25,430 nucleotides of DNA, taken from an uncultured Clostridia bacterium (GTDB lineage Bacteria; Bacillota; Clostridia; JAAYHZ01). How positions within the stretch are numbered: the stretch's first letter is position 1; every line of letters begins with the position of its first letter. The translations under genes were made by a program, and so were the position numbers. The stretch lies in NCBI GenBank assembly GCA_937894465.1, contig CALCRE010000055.1:1-25430 (forward strand), read 5' to 3'. Of this stretch, positions 1 to 8,090 are shown in pieces. The notes below the pieces were generated by a model. That model saw nothing but the letters and a program-made list of their open reading frames with translations, made no database searches and was not told where the DNA came from.

Positions 1-840
1 TGCAGTGCAAAAGAGTTGGTTCAAGTCTACGACAAATTGGGAATTGAAAAAGGGGTTTTGTTGCCCATTGTCAGCCCGGAGATTTATATGCCTCAAGCCA
101 ATGAGGACATATTGGATATGGCGGAGGAATATCCGGATCGCTTCATACCGTTTTGCAATGTGGATCCGAGAGCATTGACCAACTCTCCGGATGCACCTTT
201 GGATAAAATTTTATCCTACTACAAGGAGCGAGGGTGCAAAGGGGTGGGGGAAGTGATGTTAAACGTACCTGTGATGCACCCTATGGTACAAAACTTGTTC
301 CGCCATGCAGAAAATGTAGGGCTTCCGGTGATATTTGACGGTTCGGATCAAACAACCGGAGATTTCGGATTGTATGATGATCCCGGCCTTCCTCAACTTG
401 AACATACACTGCAAAGGTTTCCTAAATTGATCTTGTTTGGACACGGACCGGTGTTCTGGTCTGAAATAGGGAAATTAGAAACTCCGGGAGAGAGGGCCAT
501 CATATTTAACCTCAAGGGAGGTCAGGTGGGAAGACTTCCTCATGGACCCATCTTAGAAGAAGGTGTTGTTCCGAAATTGTTCAGGCGATATCCAAATTTA
601 TATGGAGATTTATCCGATTACACTGCATACAACGCCATCGCACGGGATCCGGAATATGGACCAAAATTCCTTGCGGAATTCCAAGACCGCCTATTTTTCG
701 GTACGGATATGTGCTTTGTAGATATGCCTGTTCCAATGATTGATTTGTTAAAGGATTGGAAGGAAAAGCAAAAGATCAGTGAAACGGTCTTTTACAAGGT
801 TTCCAGGGGAAATGCTGAGAAACTGTTGGGATTGATATAA
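1..840 (+). CDS. Amidohydrolase family protein (metal-dependent TIM-barrel hydrolase), 5' end outside window
   Basis: The reading frame is already open at base 1, so the gene starts upstream; the TTG at 16 is only an internal codon. About 279 codons are visible. The protein matches the amidohydrolase-2 type (PF04909-like) of TIM-barrel hydrolases and decarboxylases. Visible signs are VGEVMLNVPVMHP followed by a 'higher up' strand (LPVIFDGSD), the FGHGPVFW segment carrying a probable metal-ligand His, LYGDLSDYTAYNA and the near C-terminal FFGTDM, whose Asp is the usual catalytic or metal Asp. The N-terminal HxH metal motif expected in this family would lie upstream and cannot be checked. The substrate is unknown. 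The gene is convergent with the M42 peptidase and shares a hairpin terminator with it. The family call is solid; any specific reaction would be a guess. Confidence 0.85.
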   Translation, partial: CSAKELVQVYDKLGIEKGVLLPIVSPEIYMPQANEDILDMAEEYPDRFIPFCNVDPRALTNSPDAPLDKILSYYKERGCKGVGEVMLNVPVMHPMVQNLFRHAENVGLPVIFDGSDQTTGDFGLYDDPGLPQLEHTLQRFPKLILFGHGPVFWSEIGKLETPGERAIIFNLKGGQVGRLPHGPILEEGVVPKLFRRYPNLYGDLSDYTAYNAIARDPEYGPKFLAEFQDRLFFGTDMCFVDMPVPMIDLLKDWKEKQKISETVFYKVSRGNAEKLLGLI

Positions 841-865
841 TTTAATATTTTACTCTTTAAATGAA

Positions 866-890
866 AAGACCGGCAGGATCTGCCGGTCTT
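866..890. terminator. Perfect 11-bp hairpin, probable bidirectional terminator
   Basis: AAGACCGGCAG (866-876), loop GAT, CTGCCGGTCTT (880-890) form a perfect G+C-rich stem. It sits 26 bases after the amidohydrolase stop and 17 bases after the M42 peptidase stop. The minus-strand exit is TTTT-CAT and the plus-strand exit is AAAATCTCTTTT. The tails are modest, so the symmetry and position between convergent genes carry the call. Confidence 0.75.
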
Positions 891-906
891 AAAATCTCTT
901 TTCACT

Positions 907-1980
907 TTAAAACTCTGCAATGATGTCTTTGTCGATGTTCTTTAAAATGGCGACCGCCCAACGTACAGCTTCGGTGTAATCATTGTAGGAGGAATAGCAG
1001 TAATGGGTATGGGCATAACGTACCGGAATGCCGATGACAATGGTGGGAACACCTGTGTTGGATAAATGGATATTGCCTGCGTTAGTTCCGCCGTTTTCTC
1101 TTACTGCATCTTGAAATTTGATGTTTTCCTTTTTGGCAATATCTCGTGCAAATTTTATGAATCTAGGGTTTCCTACCATGGAAGAATCCCTGTGTCGAAT
1201 TTGAGGACCTTTGCCCATTGCACCTTGCGCTATGGAAGCATCGGTAAAATTGTCATCGGAAGGAGTGCCTTCAAAGACAATGGCGATATCCGGACGGATT
1301 GTTTGAGCGGCTACTTTAGCCCCTCTTAAGCCCACTTCCTCTTGGGAAGATAAGCTGCCGACCAATTTTACGTTAAGATCCGAGCCTTGTAATTGGGTAA
1401 GAGTATCCAAAACACATGCGCAACCTAAGCGATCATCAAATGCTTTTCCAATCATAACTTTGTTCATAGGGTTAAATTCAAAGGTAACCTCCGGAACCAC
1501 AGGAGCACCCGGTTCGATTTTGAATTTTTGAGTGACTTCCTCTTTGCTTACCGCCCCAACATCAATCACCATACCGGTAATTTCAATCACGGTGTTTCTC
1601 TCAGAAGGATTCATAAAATGGGGAGGTTTGGAAGCCACAACCCCTTTTATATAATCACCGTCGCTATTTCTAATCCTGACTCTTTGTGATCCCAAATTTT
1701 GTGCAAACCAACTGCCTATGGGTATGAATTTCATGGTTCCGTCATTTTTTATGGTTTGGATCATAAAGCCAACTTCGTCGGTATGACCGTCCAGCATGAC
1801 CACCGGCTTATTCTCGATTTGGTTTTTCGGAGTACAATAAAGATTCCTTAAAGTATCCTCTTTTACATCCAGTGAATCACCAATGTATTTTCTTGCAACT
1901 TCCAATACTTCGTCTTCAAATCCTGAAATGCCGTTTGCATTGCTTAAATCCTGTATAAGCTTTAATGAATCTGTTTTCAT
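907..1980 (-). CDS. M42 family metallopeptidase (aminopeptidase/glucanase-type)
   Basis: The protein of 357 aa has the usual length for the M42 family (FrvX/YsdC/PepA-type cytosolic tetrahedral aminopeptidases that trim short peptides). The di-zinc site is readable: LDGHTDEVGF with His66 and Asp68, the bridging Asp182 in GKAFDDRLG, the SSQEEVGLRG segment with the catalytic Glu214 and a metal-binding Glu215, an acidic residue at Glu237 (VFEGTP) and a late His (RYAHTH, about 324). The start is supported by GAGGAGG at about 1990-1997 on the minus strand, 10 bases upstream of ATG. After His324 the sequence is HTHYCYSSYNDY rather than the more usual HSPVE-type continuation. This may mark a subfamily with different N-terminal residue preference. 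It appears monocistronic. No signal peptide is present, so it is cytoplasmic. Confidence 0.93.
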   Translation of the reverse strand: MKTDSLKLIQDLSNANGISGFEDEVLEVARKYIGDSLDVKEDTLRNLYCTPKNQIENKPVVMLDGHTDEVGFMIQTIKNDGTMKFIPIGSWFAQNLGSQRVRIRNSDGDYIKGVVASKPPHFMNPSERNTVIEITGMVIDVGAVSKEEVTQKFKIEPGAPVVPEVTFEFNPMNKVMIGKAFDDRLGCACVLDTLTQLQGSDLNVKLVGSLSSQEEVGLRGAKVAAQTIRPDIAIVFEGTPSDDNFTDASIAQGAMGKGPQIRHRDSSMVGNPRFIKFARDIAKKENIKFQDAVRENGGTNAGNIHLSNTGVPTIVIGIPVRYAHTHYCYSSYNDYTEAVRWAVAILKNIDKDIIAEF

Positions 1981-2021
1981 TTTAATTGCTGCCTCCTCAA
2001 TTTTACATTGCTCTCATATTC

Positions 2022-2027
2022 ATTATA
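2022..2027 (-). promoter_or_regulatory. Candidate -10 box for the M42 peptidase gene
   Basis: TATAAT on the minus strand, 41 bases upstream of the ATG at 1980. I see no convincing -35 box at 16-18 bp, so this is a weak call. The 220-base gap 1981-2201 holds the two divergent upstream regions and nothing else I can identify. Confidence 0.35.
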
Positions 2028-2139
2028 TCTCTTAAACGGAGAAAAATAAACAAGGTATGTACATTCATTGTTTTACGACGGTTAGCCGATCAATCCATTA
2101 TTTAAAATGATGATTAAAAATGGTTTTGTTTGCGCAATA

Positions 2140-2145
2140 TATAAT
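2140..2145 (+). promoter_or_regulatory. Candidate -10 box for nifJ
   Basis: TATAAT about 57 bases upstream of the nifJ ATG in an A+T-rich stretch. No good -35 hexamer lies at the normal spacing. The gene also has a strong AAAAGGAGGG ribosome binding site at 2186-2195, seven bases before ATG. Confidence 0.35.
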
Positions 2146-2201
2146 AAGAATAACGAAAATAGGGTTGATATAGAACTGTTAAGCAAAAAGGAGGGCTAGT
2201 A

Positions 2202-5200
2202 ATGCCTAAAAAAATGAAAATGATGGATGGGAATATGGCGGCATCCTATATATCCTACGCCTTTACGGAAGTTGCCGGAATATATCCCATAACACCGTCC
2301 TCCACCATGGCTGAAACCGTGGATGAATGGGCGGTTGCAGGACGTAAAAACATATTCGGACAACCGGTGAAGGTTGTAGAAATGCAATCTGAAGCCGGTG
2401 CGGCCGGTGTTGTACACGGCTCCCTTGCATCCGGTGCTTTGACTACGACCTATACCGCTTCCCAAGGGTTGTTGTTGATGATTCCCAATATGTATAAGAT
2501 CGCCGGAGAATTGTTGCCCGGTGTATTTCATGTCAGCGCTCGTGCATTGGCATCCCATGCCTTGTCGATCTTCGGAGATCATCAGGACGTAATGGCTTGC
2601 AGGGAAACCGGATTTACCATTTTGGCCTCATCCAACGTACAAGAGGTAATGGACTTAGGTGCCGTAGCTCATCTTTCGGCTATATCTTCCAAAGTTCCGG
2701 TGATGCACTTTTTCGACGGGTTTAGAACCTCTCATGAATATCAGAAGATCGAACCGTTGGATTATGATGATATGGCAGGTTTGGTTGATTACCAGGCGAT
2801 TGACGAGTTTCGTAAAAGATCCTTGAACCCGGATCACCCGATTCTACGGGGAACTGCGCAAAATCCGGATATCTATTTCCAAAACCGAGAAGTGTCCAAT
2901 CGGGTTTATCAACAAGTTCCAGGTGTGGTTTTGAAATATATGCAGGAAATTAACAAGATTACCGGACGAAATTACAAGCCTTTTGACTATTACGGTGCTC
3001 CGGATGCGGAATATGTCATTGTGGCTATGGGCTCGGTTTGCGATACCATTGACGAGACGGTGGATTATCTCAATAGCCAAGGCGAAAAAACCGGTGCAAT
3101 ACATGTACATCTGTACAGGCCTTTTCACGCTCCGTTTTTCTTTGATGTATTACCGGAAACCGTAAAGAAGATTGCTGTTTTGGATCGGACCAAGGAACCG
3201 GGGGCACCGGGAGAACCTTTGTACTTGGATGTGGTGAACTTGTTTTACCAAAGGTCGAACAAGCCTGAAATAGTTCGTGGACGTTACGGATTAGGCTCAA
3301 AGGATACAAGACCCTCGCAAATTATTGCAGTGTTTAACAACTTGAAAAATGAAACTCCTAAAAAAGAATTTACCATTGGCATAGTGGATGATGTGACATT
3401 CACATCCTTGGAAGAAGGGGAAAACATCGAAACAACTCCGGAAGGAACGGTGAGCTGCAAATTCTGGGGTTTAGGCTCCGACGGAACGGTAGGCGCCAAC
3501 AAGACTGCAGTCAAAATCATCGGAGACAAGACCGATCTGTATGCCCAAGCCTATTTCTCCTATGACAGTAAAAAGTCCGGAGGTTCCACCGTGTCTCACT
3601 TGAGGTTCGGACCCAAACCTTTAAAATCCCCTTATTTGGTTTTCACGGCAGACTATGTAGCTTGCCATAATCCATCATTTGTCAATCAAATGGATTTGGT
3701 AAAAGGGCTGAAGAAAAACGGCACATTTGTACTGAACTGCCCTTGGAAGGTGGATGAACTGGATGAAAAACTTCCGGCATCTTTAAAAAGCTACTTGGCG
3801 AAAAACATGATAAACTTTTATATCATTGACGCCATATCCATTGCAGGGGAAGTCGGATTGGGAAACCGTATCAATATGGTCATGCAAAGTGTTTTCTTCA
3901 AATTAGCCAATGTGATTCCGGTAGAACAAGCCATTGAATATTTAAAGGAGTCAGTGACGCAGGTCTACGGCAGTAAAGGTGAAAAAGTGGTTCAAATGAA
4001 TATCCAAGCCATTGACCGATCCTTGGAGGCGTTGCACAAGGTTGCAGTGCCTTCTGAGTGGGAAAACGCAAAAGATCAACCTCTTCCGGAGAAAGACGAA
4101 CCGGATTTCATTAAAACAATTGCACGACCTATGGCACGACATGAAGGGGACGAATTACCGGTTAGCTCTTTTTTAGGGATGGAAGACGGCAGCTTTCCTA
4201 TGGGCACCACGAAATATGAGAAAAGAGGCATTGCCGTTACCATACCGGAGTGGCAGATCGACAATTGCATTCAATGCAATCAATGTTCTTATGTATGCCC
4301 TCATGCCGTCATACGACCTTTCATTTTGGATCAAGGCGAACGGGACAAGGCACCGGAAACCTTCTTGACGCTAAAAGGAAAAGGAAAGGGCTTGGATCAA
4401 TATCAATACCGCATTCAAGTCAGCCCCTTAGATTGCACCGGTTGTGGCAATTGTGCCGACATTTGCCCTGCTCCTTCGAAGGCATTGATTATGAAGGATG
4501 CCGAACAACAAATCAATCTGCAGGCGGATAACTGGGAATATTCATTGAATATTACTGAAAAATCTGATGTAACTCCGGCACACACCCTTAAAGGCAGTCA
4601 GTTCTTAAAGCCCTTGTTCGAATTCCACGGAGCATGTCCGGGATGCGGCGAAACCCCATATATCAAGCTGATCACCCAGTTGTACGGAGACCGGATGGTC
4701 ATAGCCAACGCAACGGGATGCTCTTCGATCTATGGAGGAAGCGCACCATCTATTCCTTATACGGTCAATGCACAGGGGAGGGGACCGGCATGGGGGAATT
4801 CCTTGTTTGAAGACAATGCTGAATACGGTTACGGGTTATTCCTAGGTGCCAAAGCCATCAGAGAACGGATTGCAGCTTTGATGGAGCAAGCGATGGACGA
4901 AGGCTTGGATGCGCATGCCACAGAGGTTTTCAACACTTGGATTGAAAATATGCACGACGGGGAAGAGAGTAAAAAGGCAGCAGCCGAGGTGCTTCGTGTT
5001 TTACAGGATCCTACTGAAACCGGTAAAAAGACATTCCAAGAGATATTAAAGCACAAGGATAATTTAATTAAGCATTCCCAATGGATTATAGGGGGAGACG
5101 GTTGGGCTTATGATATTGGATACGGAGGATTGGATCATGTATTAGCTTCCGGTGATGACGTGAATGTGCTGGTTTTGGATACTGAAGTTTACTCCAACAC

Positions 5201-5726
5201 GGGAGGTCAGTCTTCAAAGTCTACTCCGGCGGCGTCTGTGAGTAAGTTCGCTTCGGGAGGAAAGAAAACCCGTAAAAAGGACCTGGGCATGATGGCTATG
5301 AGCTATGGATATGTTTATGTCGCCCAAATTGCCATGGGTGCCGACATGAATCAGACTATAAAGACATTCGTCGAAGCGGAGAAATACAAAGGTCCGTCTT
5401 TGATTATCGCTTACTCACCTTGTGTGAATCATGGTATCAAAACAGGAATGGGCACGAGTATGGCACAAGAAAAGAAAGCGGTTCAAGCCGGTTATTGGCA
5501 TTTGTATCGATACAATCCCCAGTTGAAGGCAGAAGGGAAGAATCCTTTCATATTAGATTCAAAGGAACCGAAGACAAGCTACCAAGACTTTATTAAAGGT
5601 GAAGTCCGATATGCTCGTTTGAAGTCATCTTATCCCGGAATTGCAGACGAAATGTATGAAGTATCCGAACAGCATGCAAAAGAACGATATGAGAATTACA
5701 AGAGAATGGCTGATTTAAAACCTTGA
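2202..5726 (+). CDS. nifJ: Pyruvate:ferredoxin (flavodoxin) oxidoreductase, single-chain homodimeric type
   Basis: This enzyme converts pyruvate and CoA to acetyl-CoA, CO2 and reduced ferredoxin, the central carbon/electron step in anaerobic clostridial metabolism, in the cytoplasm. The 1174 aa correspond to the full fused form with gamma, alpha, delta and beta parts in one chain. Visible domains: pyruvate-binding domain I with YPITPSSTMAE (about 27-37) and the VHGSLASGALTTTYTASQG stretch; a ferredoxin domain with two [4Fe-4S] motifs at Cys689/692/695/699 and Cys745/748/751/755; the TPP/proximal cluster part with CPGCGE (Cys812, Cys815), Cys840 in ATGCSS and Cys1074 in SPCVNHG; the TPP-Mg motif GGDGWAYDIGYGG (about 965) and EVYSNTGGQSSK. 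All cluster cysteines are present, so I expect an active enzyme. It has its own ribosome binding site and terminator, so it is monocistronic. Confidence 0.97.
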   Translation: MPKKMKMMDGNMAASYISYAFTEVAGIYPITPSSTMAETVDEWAVAGRKNIFGQPVKVVEMQSEAGAAGVVHGSLASGALTTTYTASQGLLLMIPNMYKIAGELLPGVFHVSARALASHALSIFGDHQDVMACRETGFTILASSNVQEVMDLGAVAHLSAISSKVPVMHFFDGFRTSHEYQKIEPLDYDDMAGLVDYQAIDEFRKRSLNPDHPILRGTAQNPDIYFQNREVSNRVYQQVPGVVLKYMQEINKITGRNYKPFDYYGAPDAEYVIVAMGSVCDTIDETVDYLNSQGEKTGAIHVHLYRPFHAPFFFDVLPETVKKIAVLDRTKEPGAPGEPLYLDVVNLFYQRSNKPEIVRGRYGLGSKDTRPSQIIAVFNNLKNETPKKEFTIGIVDDVTFTSLEEGENIETTPEGTVSCKFWGLGSDGTVGANKTAVKIIGDKTDLYAQAYFSYDSKKSGGSTVSHLRFGPKPLKSPYLVFTADYVACHNPSFVNQMDLVKGLKKNGTFVLNCPWKVDELDEKLPASLKSYLAKNMINFYIIDAISIAGEVGLGNRINMVMQSVFFKLANVIPVEQAIEYLKESVTQVYGSKGEKVVQMNIQAIDRSLEALHKVAVPSEWENAKDQPLPEKDEPDFIKTIARPMARHEGDELPVSSFLGMEDGSFPMGTTKYEKRGIAVTIPEWQIDNCIQCNQCSYVCPHAVIRPFILDQGERDKAPETFLTLKGKGKGLDQYQYRIQVSPLDCTGCGNCADICPAPSKALIMKDAEQQINLQADNWEYSLNITEKSDVTPAHTLKGSQFLKPLFEFHGACPGCGETPYIKLITQLYGDRMVIANATGCSSIYGGSAPSIPYTVNAQGRGPAWGNSLFEDNAEYGYGLFLGAKAIRERIAALMEQAMDEGLDAHATEVFNTWIENMHDGEESKKAAAEVLRVLQDPTETGKKTFQEILKHKDNLIKHSQWIIGGDGWAYDIGYGGLDHVLASGDDVNVLVLDTEVYSNTGGQSSKSTPAASVSKFASGGKKTRKKDLGMMAMSYGYVYVAQIAMGADMNQTIKTFVEAEKYKGPSLIIAYSPCVNHGIKTGMGTSMAQEKKAVQAGYWHLYRYNPQLKAEGKNPFILDSKEPKTSYQDFIKGEVRYARLKSSYPGIADEMYEVSEQHAKERYENYKRMADLKP

Positions 5727-5756
5727 TGATAAAAAACAAAAATGAGATAGTTATTT

Positions 5757-5800
5757 GGAAAAGGCGGAAGCGTTACATCAACGCTTCTACCTTTTTCCTT
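5757..5800 (+). terminator. Rho-independent terminator of nifJ
   Basis: GGAAAAGGcGGAAGCGT (5757-5773) pairs with ACGCTTCtACCTTTTTCC (5781-5798) around a 7-base loop, and the 3' arm itself supplies the T run. It lies 30 bases after the nifJ stop. Confidence 0.85.
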
Positions 5801-5830
5801 TATAAGTGGATGTGAAGAGAAATAGAAAAG

Positions 5831-5873
5831 AAACAAAAAAAAGAGGCACGATTCGTACGGATCAATGCCTCTT
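5831..5873 (-). terminator. Rho-independent terminator of the 55-aa gene
   Basis: Read on the minus strand: AAGAGGCA (5873-5866), a loop containing the self-complementary CGTACG, TGCCTCTT (5848-5841), then a T-rich tract over 5840-5831. It starts 10 bases after the stop at 5883. Confidence 0.85.
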
Positions 5874-5882
5874 AATCCTCCG

Positions 5883-6050
5883 TTATTTTTGATTCTCGTC
5901 AACATATTCCTTTGCATGTATGACATCCCATTCACCGGGTTCTATAACATTAGACTCCGGTTGTGTATTTTTACTGTTGAATAACGGAGCAGTGGTGTGT
6001 CTTTCCACCGGTTTTTTCATAAAAAAATCTTTGATTCTCTTTTTAGCCAT
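5883..6050 (-). CDS. 55-aa protein resembling the DUF3787 / small spore-surface protein family
   Basis: This short minus-strand gene has all the marks of a real one: ATG at 6050, a strong AAGGAGGAGGA ribosome binding site at about 6055-6065, a TAA stop and its own terminator. The product reads MAKKRIKDFFMKKPVERHTT at the N-terminus, then TAPLF and a C-terminal part WDVIHAKEYVDENQK. The layout KKPVE-H-TTAP followed by a polar linker and the IHAKEYVDEN ending is what I recall of the clostridial DUF3787 family, which includes small proteins annotated as spore surface components. It is hydrophilic with no signal peptide or membrane helix. On the minus strand CATACATA at 6107-6100 resembles a sigma-E-type -10, which would suit sporulation expression, but I see no clear -35. 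The family assignment is from memory of the motif; gene reality is more certain than function. Confidence 0.72.
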   Translation of the reverse strand: MAKKRIKDFFMKKPVERHTTAPLFNSKNTQPESNVIEPGEWDVIHAKEYVDENQK

Positions 6051-6105
6051 AAAGATCCTCCTCCTTTTATCTTTTATTTTTTCAAAAGAAACGCAGAATT
6101 ATGTA

Positions 6106-6114
6106 TGGTATAAT
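6106..6114 (+). promoter_or_regulatory. Extended -10 promoter of the GH35 gene
   Basis: TGgTATAAT at 6106-6114 is a perfect extended -10. No good -35 is visible, as is common with extended -10 promoters. Transcription would begin near 6121, about 50 bases before the ATG. It overlaps the region in which the divergent 55-aa gene must start. Confidence 0.6.
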
Positions 6115-6169
6115 ATTTGCATGTTTTTTAGTCTGACGATGTAGAAAGTATTCATAACGGGAGTATCAT

Positions 6170-7918
6170 ATGGGAAAATTAACAACTGAGGGCAGAAAAT
6201 TTTTATTAGATGGGAAACCTTTTAGAATTATTTCAGGAGCCATGCATTATTGGCGTGTCATGCCGATTTATTGGGAAGATCGCATGATTAAAATGAAAGA
6301 AATGGGATGCAATACGATTGAAACGTATGTGCCATGGAAGTTACACGAACCAAAAGAAGGCGAATTCCATTTTGAAAATGAACTGGATGTTGTAAAGTAC
6401 ATTGAAACCGCCAAAAGCCTCGGATTATATGTTATTTTCAGACCCGGCCCTTATATTTGTGCAGAACTTGATTTCGGTGGATTTCCAGGGTGGCTCATCA
6501 AAGATAAGAATATAGAATTAAGAAGCTTTAATGAAGCTTATCTAAGTAAAGTAGAAAACTTTTTTAACGTTCTTTTAAAATATGTGAAACCGTTGACATC
6601 AAGTTATGGCGGGCCGATTATTGCTCTTCAAATAGAAAATGAATATGGAGCATTCGGTACTGATAAAAAATATTTAAACGCTTTAAAAGATATCTACTTG
6701 AAAAACGGAATTAATGAATTGTTCTTTACTTCAGATAATCCGGAACACCATATGATTCAAGGTGGATCACTAGAGGATACACTCATTACTTTGAACTTCG
6801 GCAGCGGTGCAAGAGAACGATTCCCGATTTTAGATCAATACCAAGAAAACAAACCCTATATGGTTATGGAGTTTTGGATCGGTTGGTTTGATACTTGGGG
6901 CCTTCATCATCATACAAGGAATCCTGTGGATGCAGCAAAGGCATTAGATGAAATTTTAAGTATGGGTGCTTCTGTCAATATATATATGTTTCACGGAGGA
7001 ACGAATTTTGGATTTACAAATGGAGCAAATCGATCTTTGACCTCATATGACCCGACTATTAATAGTTATGATTACGATGCCATATTGGATGAATGTGGAG
7101 ATCCCACTCAAAAGTATTATCTATTTAGGGATGTCATCGCAAAATATGTTAAGGGTGTGAACACAACAAAAAAATATGAACCTGCAAAAAAGAGGGCATA
7201 TGGCAAAGTTGCTTTAACAGAACAAGCAAATTTATTTGATTCTTTGGATCAACTAAGTATTCCGGTACAAAATTCCACACCGTTACCAATGGAAAAATTA
7301 GGCCAAGATATGGGGTTTGTATTATACAGATCCTTTATTTCCGGCAAACGCAAAGAAGACTCCTTCTATATTCAGGATGTGAAAGATCGCGCTATATTAT
7401 TCTTAGACCAAAAACCCATTCGAACATTTGAACATGACGGGGTAAAGGATGATTTTCGTTTAGCGGTCCCTCCAGAGGGTTATCAAGTTGACATATTAGT
7501 AGAAAGTTTAGGTCGTGCCAATTACGGCCCCTATATGGATGATTACAAAGGAATTACAAAAGGCGTTCGTTATCAAAATCAGTTTATCCACGATTGGACC
7601 ATGGTTCCGCTTCCGTTGAATGATGTGTCACAACTTGAATATCATGAAATCGCTGAAACGGACAACCCGGCTTTTTATCGTGGCATCATTGAAATAGGTG
7701 ATGTTGCAGACACATTTATGATACTACCCGGGTTCACAAAAGGCATTGCATTTATCAATGGATTTAACTTGGGACGATACTGGGAAAAGGGTCCTACGCA
7801 AACATTGTATATTCCAAAGAATCTTTTAAAAACCGGAAAAAATGAGATTGTTGTTTTTGAGCTTCACGGGACGAAACAATATGAGATTGAACTGATTGAC
7901 CACCTTGTTTTAGGATAG
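6170..7918 (+). CDS. Beta-galactosidase, glycoside hydrolase family 35
   Basis: This enzyme hydrolyses terminal non-reducing beta-galactosyl residues by a retaining mechanism. At 582 aa it has the length of the short bacterial GH35 enzymes. The (beta/alpha)8 barrel covers about residues 8-310 and begins with FLLDGKPFRIISGAMHYWR. The acid/base Glu158 is in QIENEYG and the nucleophile Glu234 is in VMEFWIGWF; HGGTNFGFTNGA follows at about 273. The remainder (about 370-580) fits the jelly-roll domains, ending with FINGFNLGRYWEKGPTQTLYIP. There is no signal peptide, so it is intracellular and should act on imported oligosaccharides. It stands alone: no sugar transporter or regulator is adjacent. 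The ribosome binding site is weak (AACGGGAG at 6156-6163). By eye its codons are more A/T-ending than those of nifJ next door, so recent acquisition is possible but not shown. Confidence 0.94.
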   Translation: MGKLTTEGRKFLLDGKPFRIISGAMHYWRVMPIYWEDRMIKMKEMGCNTIETYVPWKLHEPKEGEFHFENELDVVKYIETAKSLGLYVIFRPGPYICAELDFGGFPGWLIKDKNIELRSFNEAYLSKVENFFNVLLKYVKPLTSSYGGPIIALQIENEYGAFGTDKKYLNALKDIYLKNGINELFFTSDNPEHHMIQGGSLEDTLITLNFGSGARERFPILDQYQENKPYMVMEFWIGWFDTWGLHHHTRNPVDAAKALDEILSMGASVNIYMFHGGTNFGFTNGANRSLTSYDPTINSYDYDAILDECGDPTQKYYLFRDVIAKYVKGVNTTKKYEPAKKRAYGKVALTEQANLFDSLDQLSIPVQNSTPLPMEKLGQDMGFVLYRSFISGKRKEDSFYIQDVKDRAILFLDQKPIRTFEHDGVKDDFRLAVPPEGYQVDILVESLGRANYGPYMDDYKGITKGVRYQNQFIHDWTMVPLPLNDVSQLEYHEIAETDNPAFYRGIIEIGDVADTFMILPGFTKGIAFINGFNLGRYWEKGPTQTLYIPKNLLKTGKNEIVVFELHGTKQYEIELIDHLVLG

Positions 7919-7972
7919 AAAAAAGAGAAAAACTTTTTGAACCTTTTATGAGGTTTCATTGTCTATATAGTA

Positions 7973-8070
7973 ACCGGTTTAAACCGTTCAAGATATATGA
8001 TTGCTTGATGTACCTCATCAAGCATGGTAAAATATAGTGAATGGAATTTTTATGGAATGTTTAAACCGGT
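7973..8070 (+). promoter_or_regulatory. Promoter of the MutS-like operon with palindromic elements
   Basis: The -35 TTGATG (8005-8010), a 17-bp spacer and the -10 TAAAAT (8028-8033) preceded by TGG give a good extended promoter with a start near 8040. A perfect inverted repeat CTTGATG-tacct-CATCAAG (8004-8022) covers the -35 and the spacer, a typical repressor-operator position. In addition ACCGGTTTAAA (7973-7983, within the 12-bp palindrome CGGTTTAAACCG at 7975-7986) recurs inverted as TTTAAACCGGT at 8060-8070, so one copy lies on each side of the promoter. No clear terminator for the GH35 gene is seen between 7919 and 7972. Confidence 0.6.
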
Positions 8071-8090
8071 ATACGAAAGGTGGGATGAAA

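Noticed and set aside
2196..2582. Minus-strand frame within nifJ (128 aa), and similar antisense frames within other genes
   Set aside because: They are shadows of strongly conserved genes, without ribosome binding sites or recognisable protein patterns.
7921..7970. Terminator after the GH35 gene
   Set aside because: TGAACC and GGTTTCA around 7938-7959 pair only weakly and no T run follows.
8037..8090. GTG at 8037 as the start of the MutS-like protein
   Set aside because: It lies at or before the predicted transcription start (about 8040) and has no ribosome binding site, whereas ATG 8091 does.
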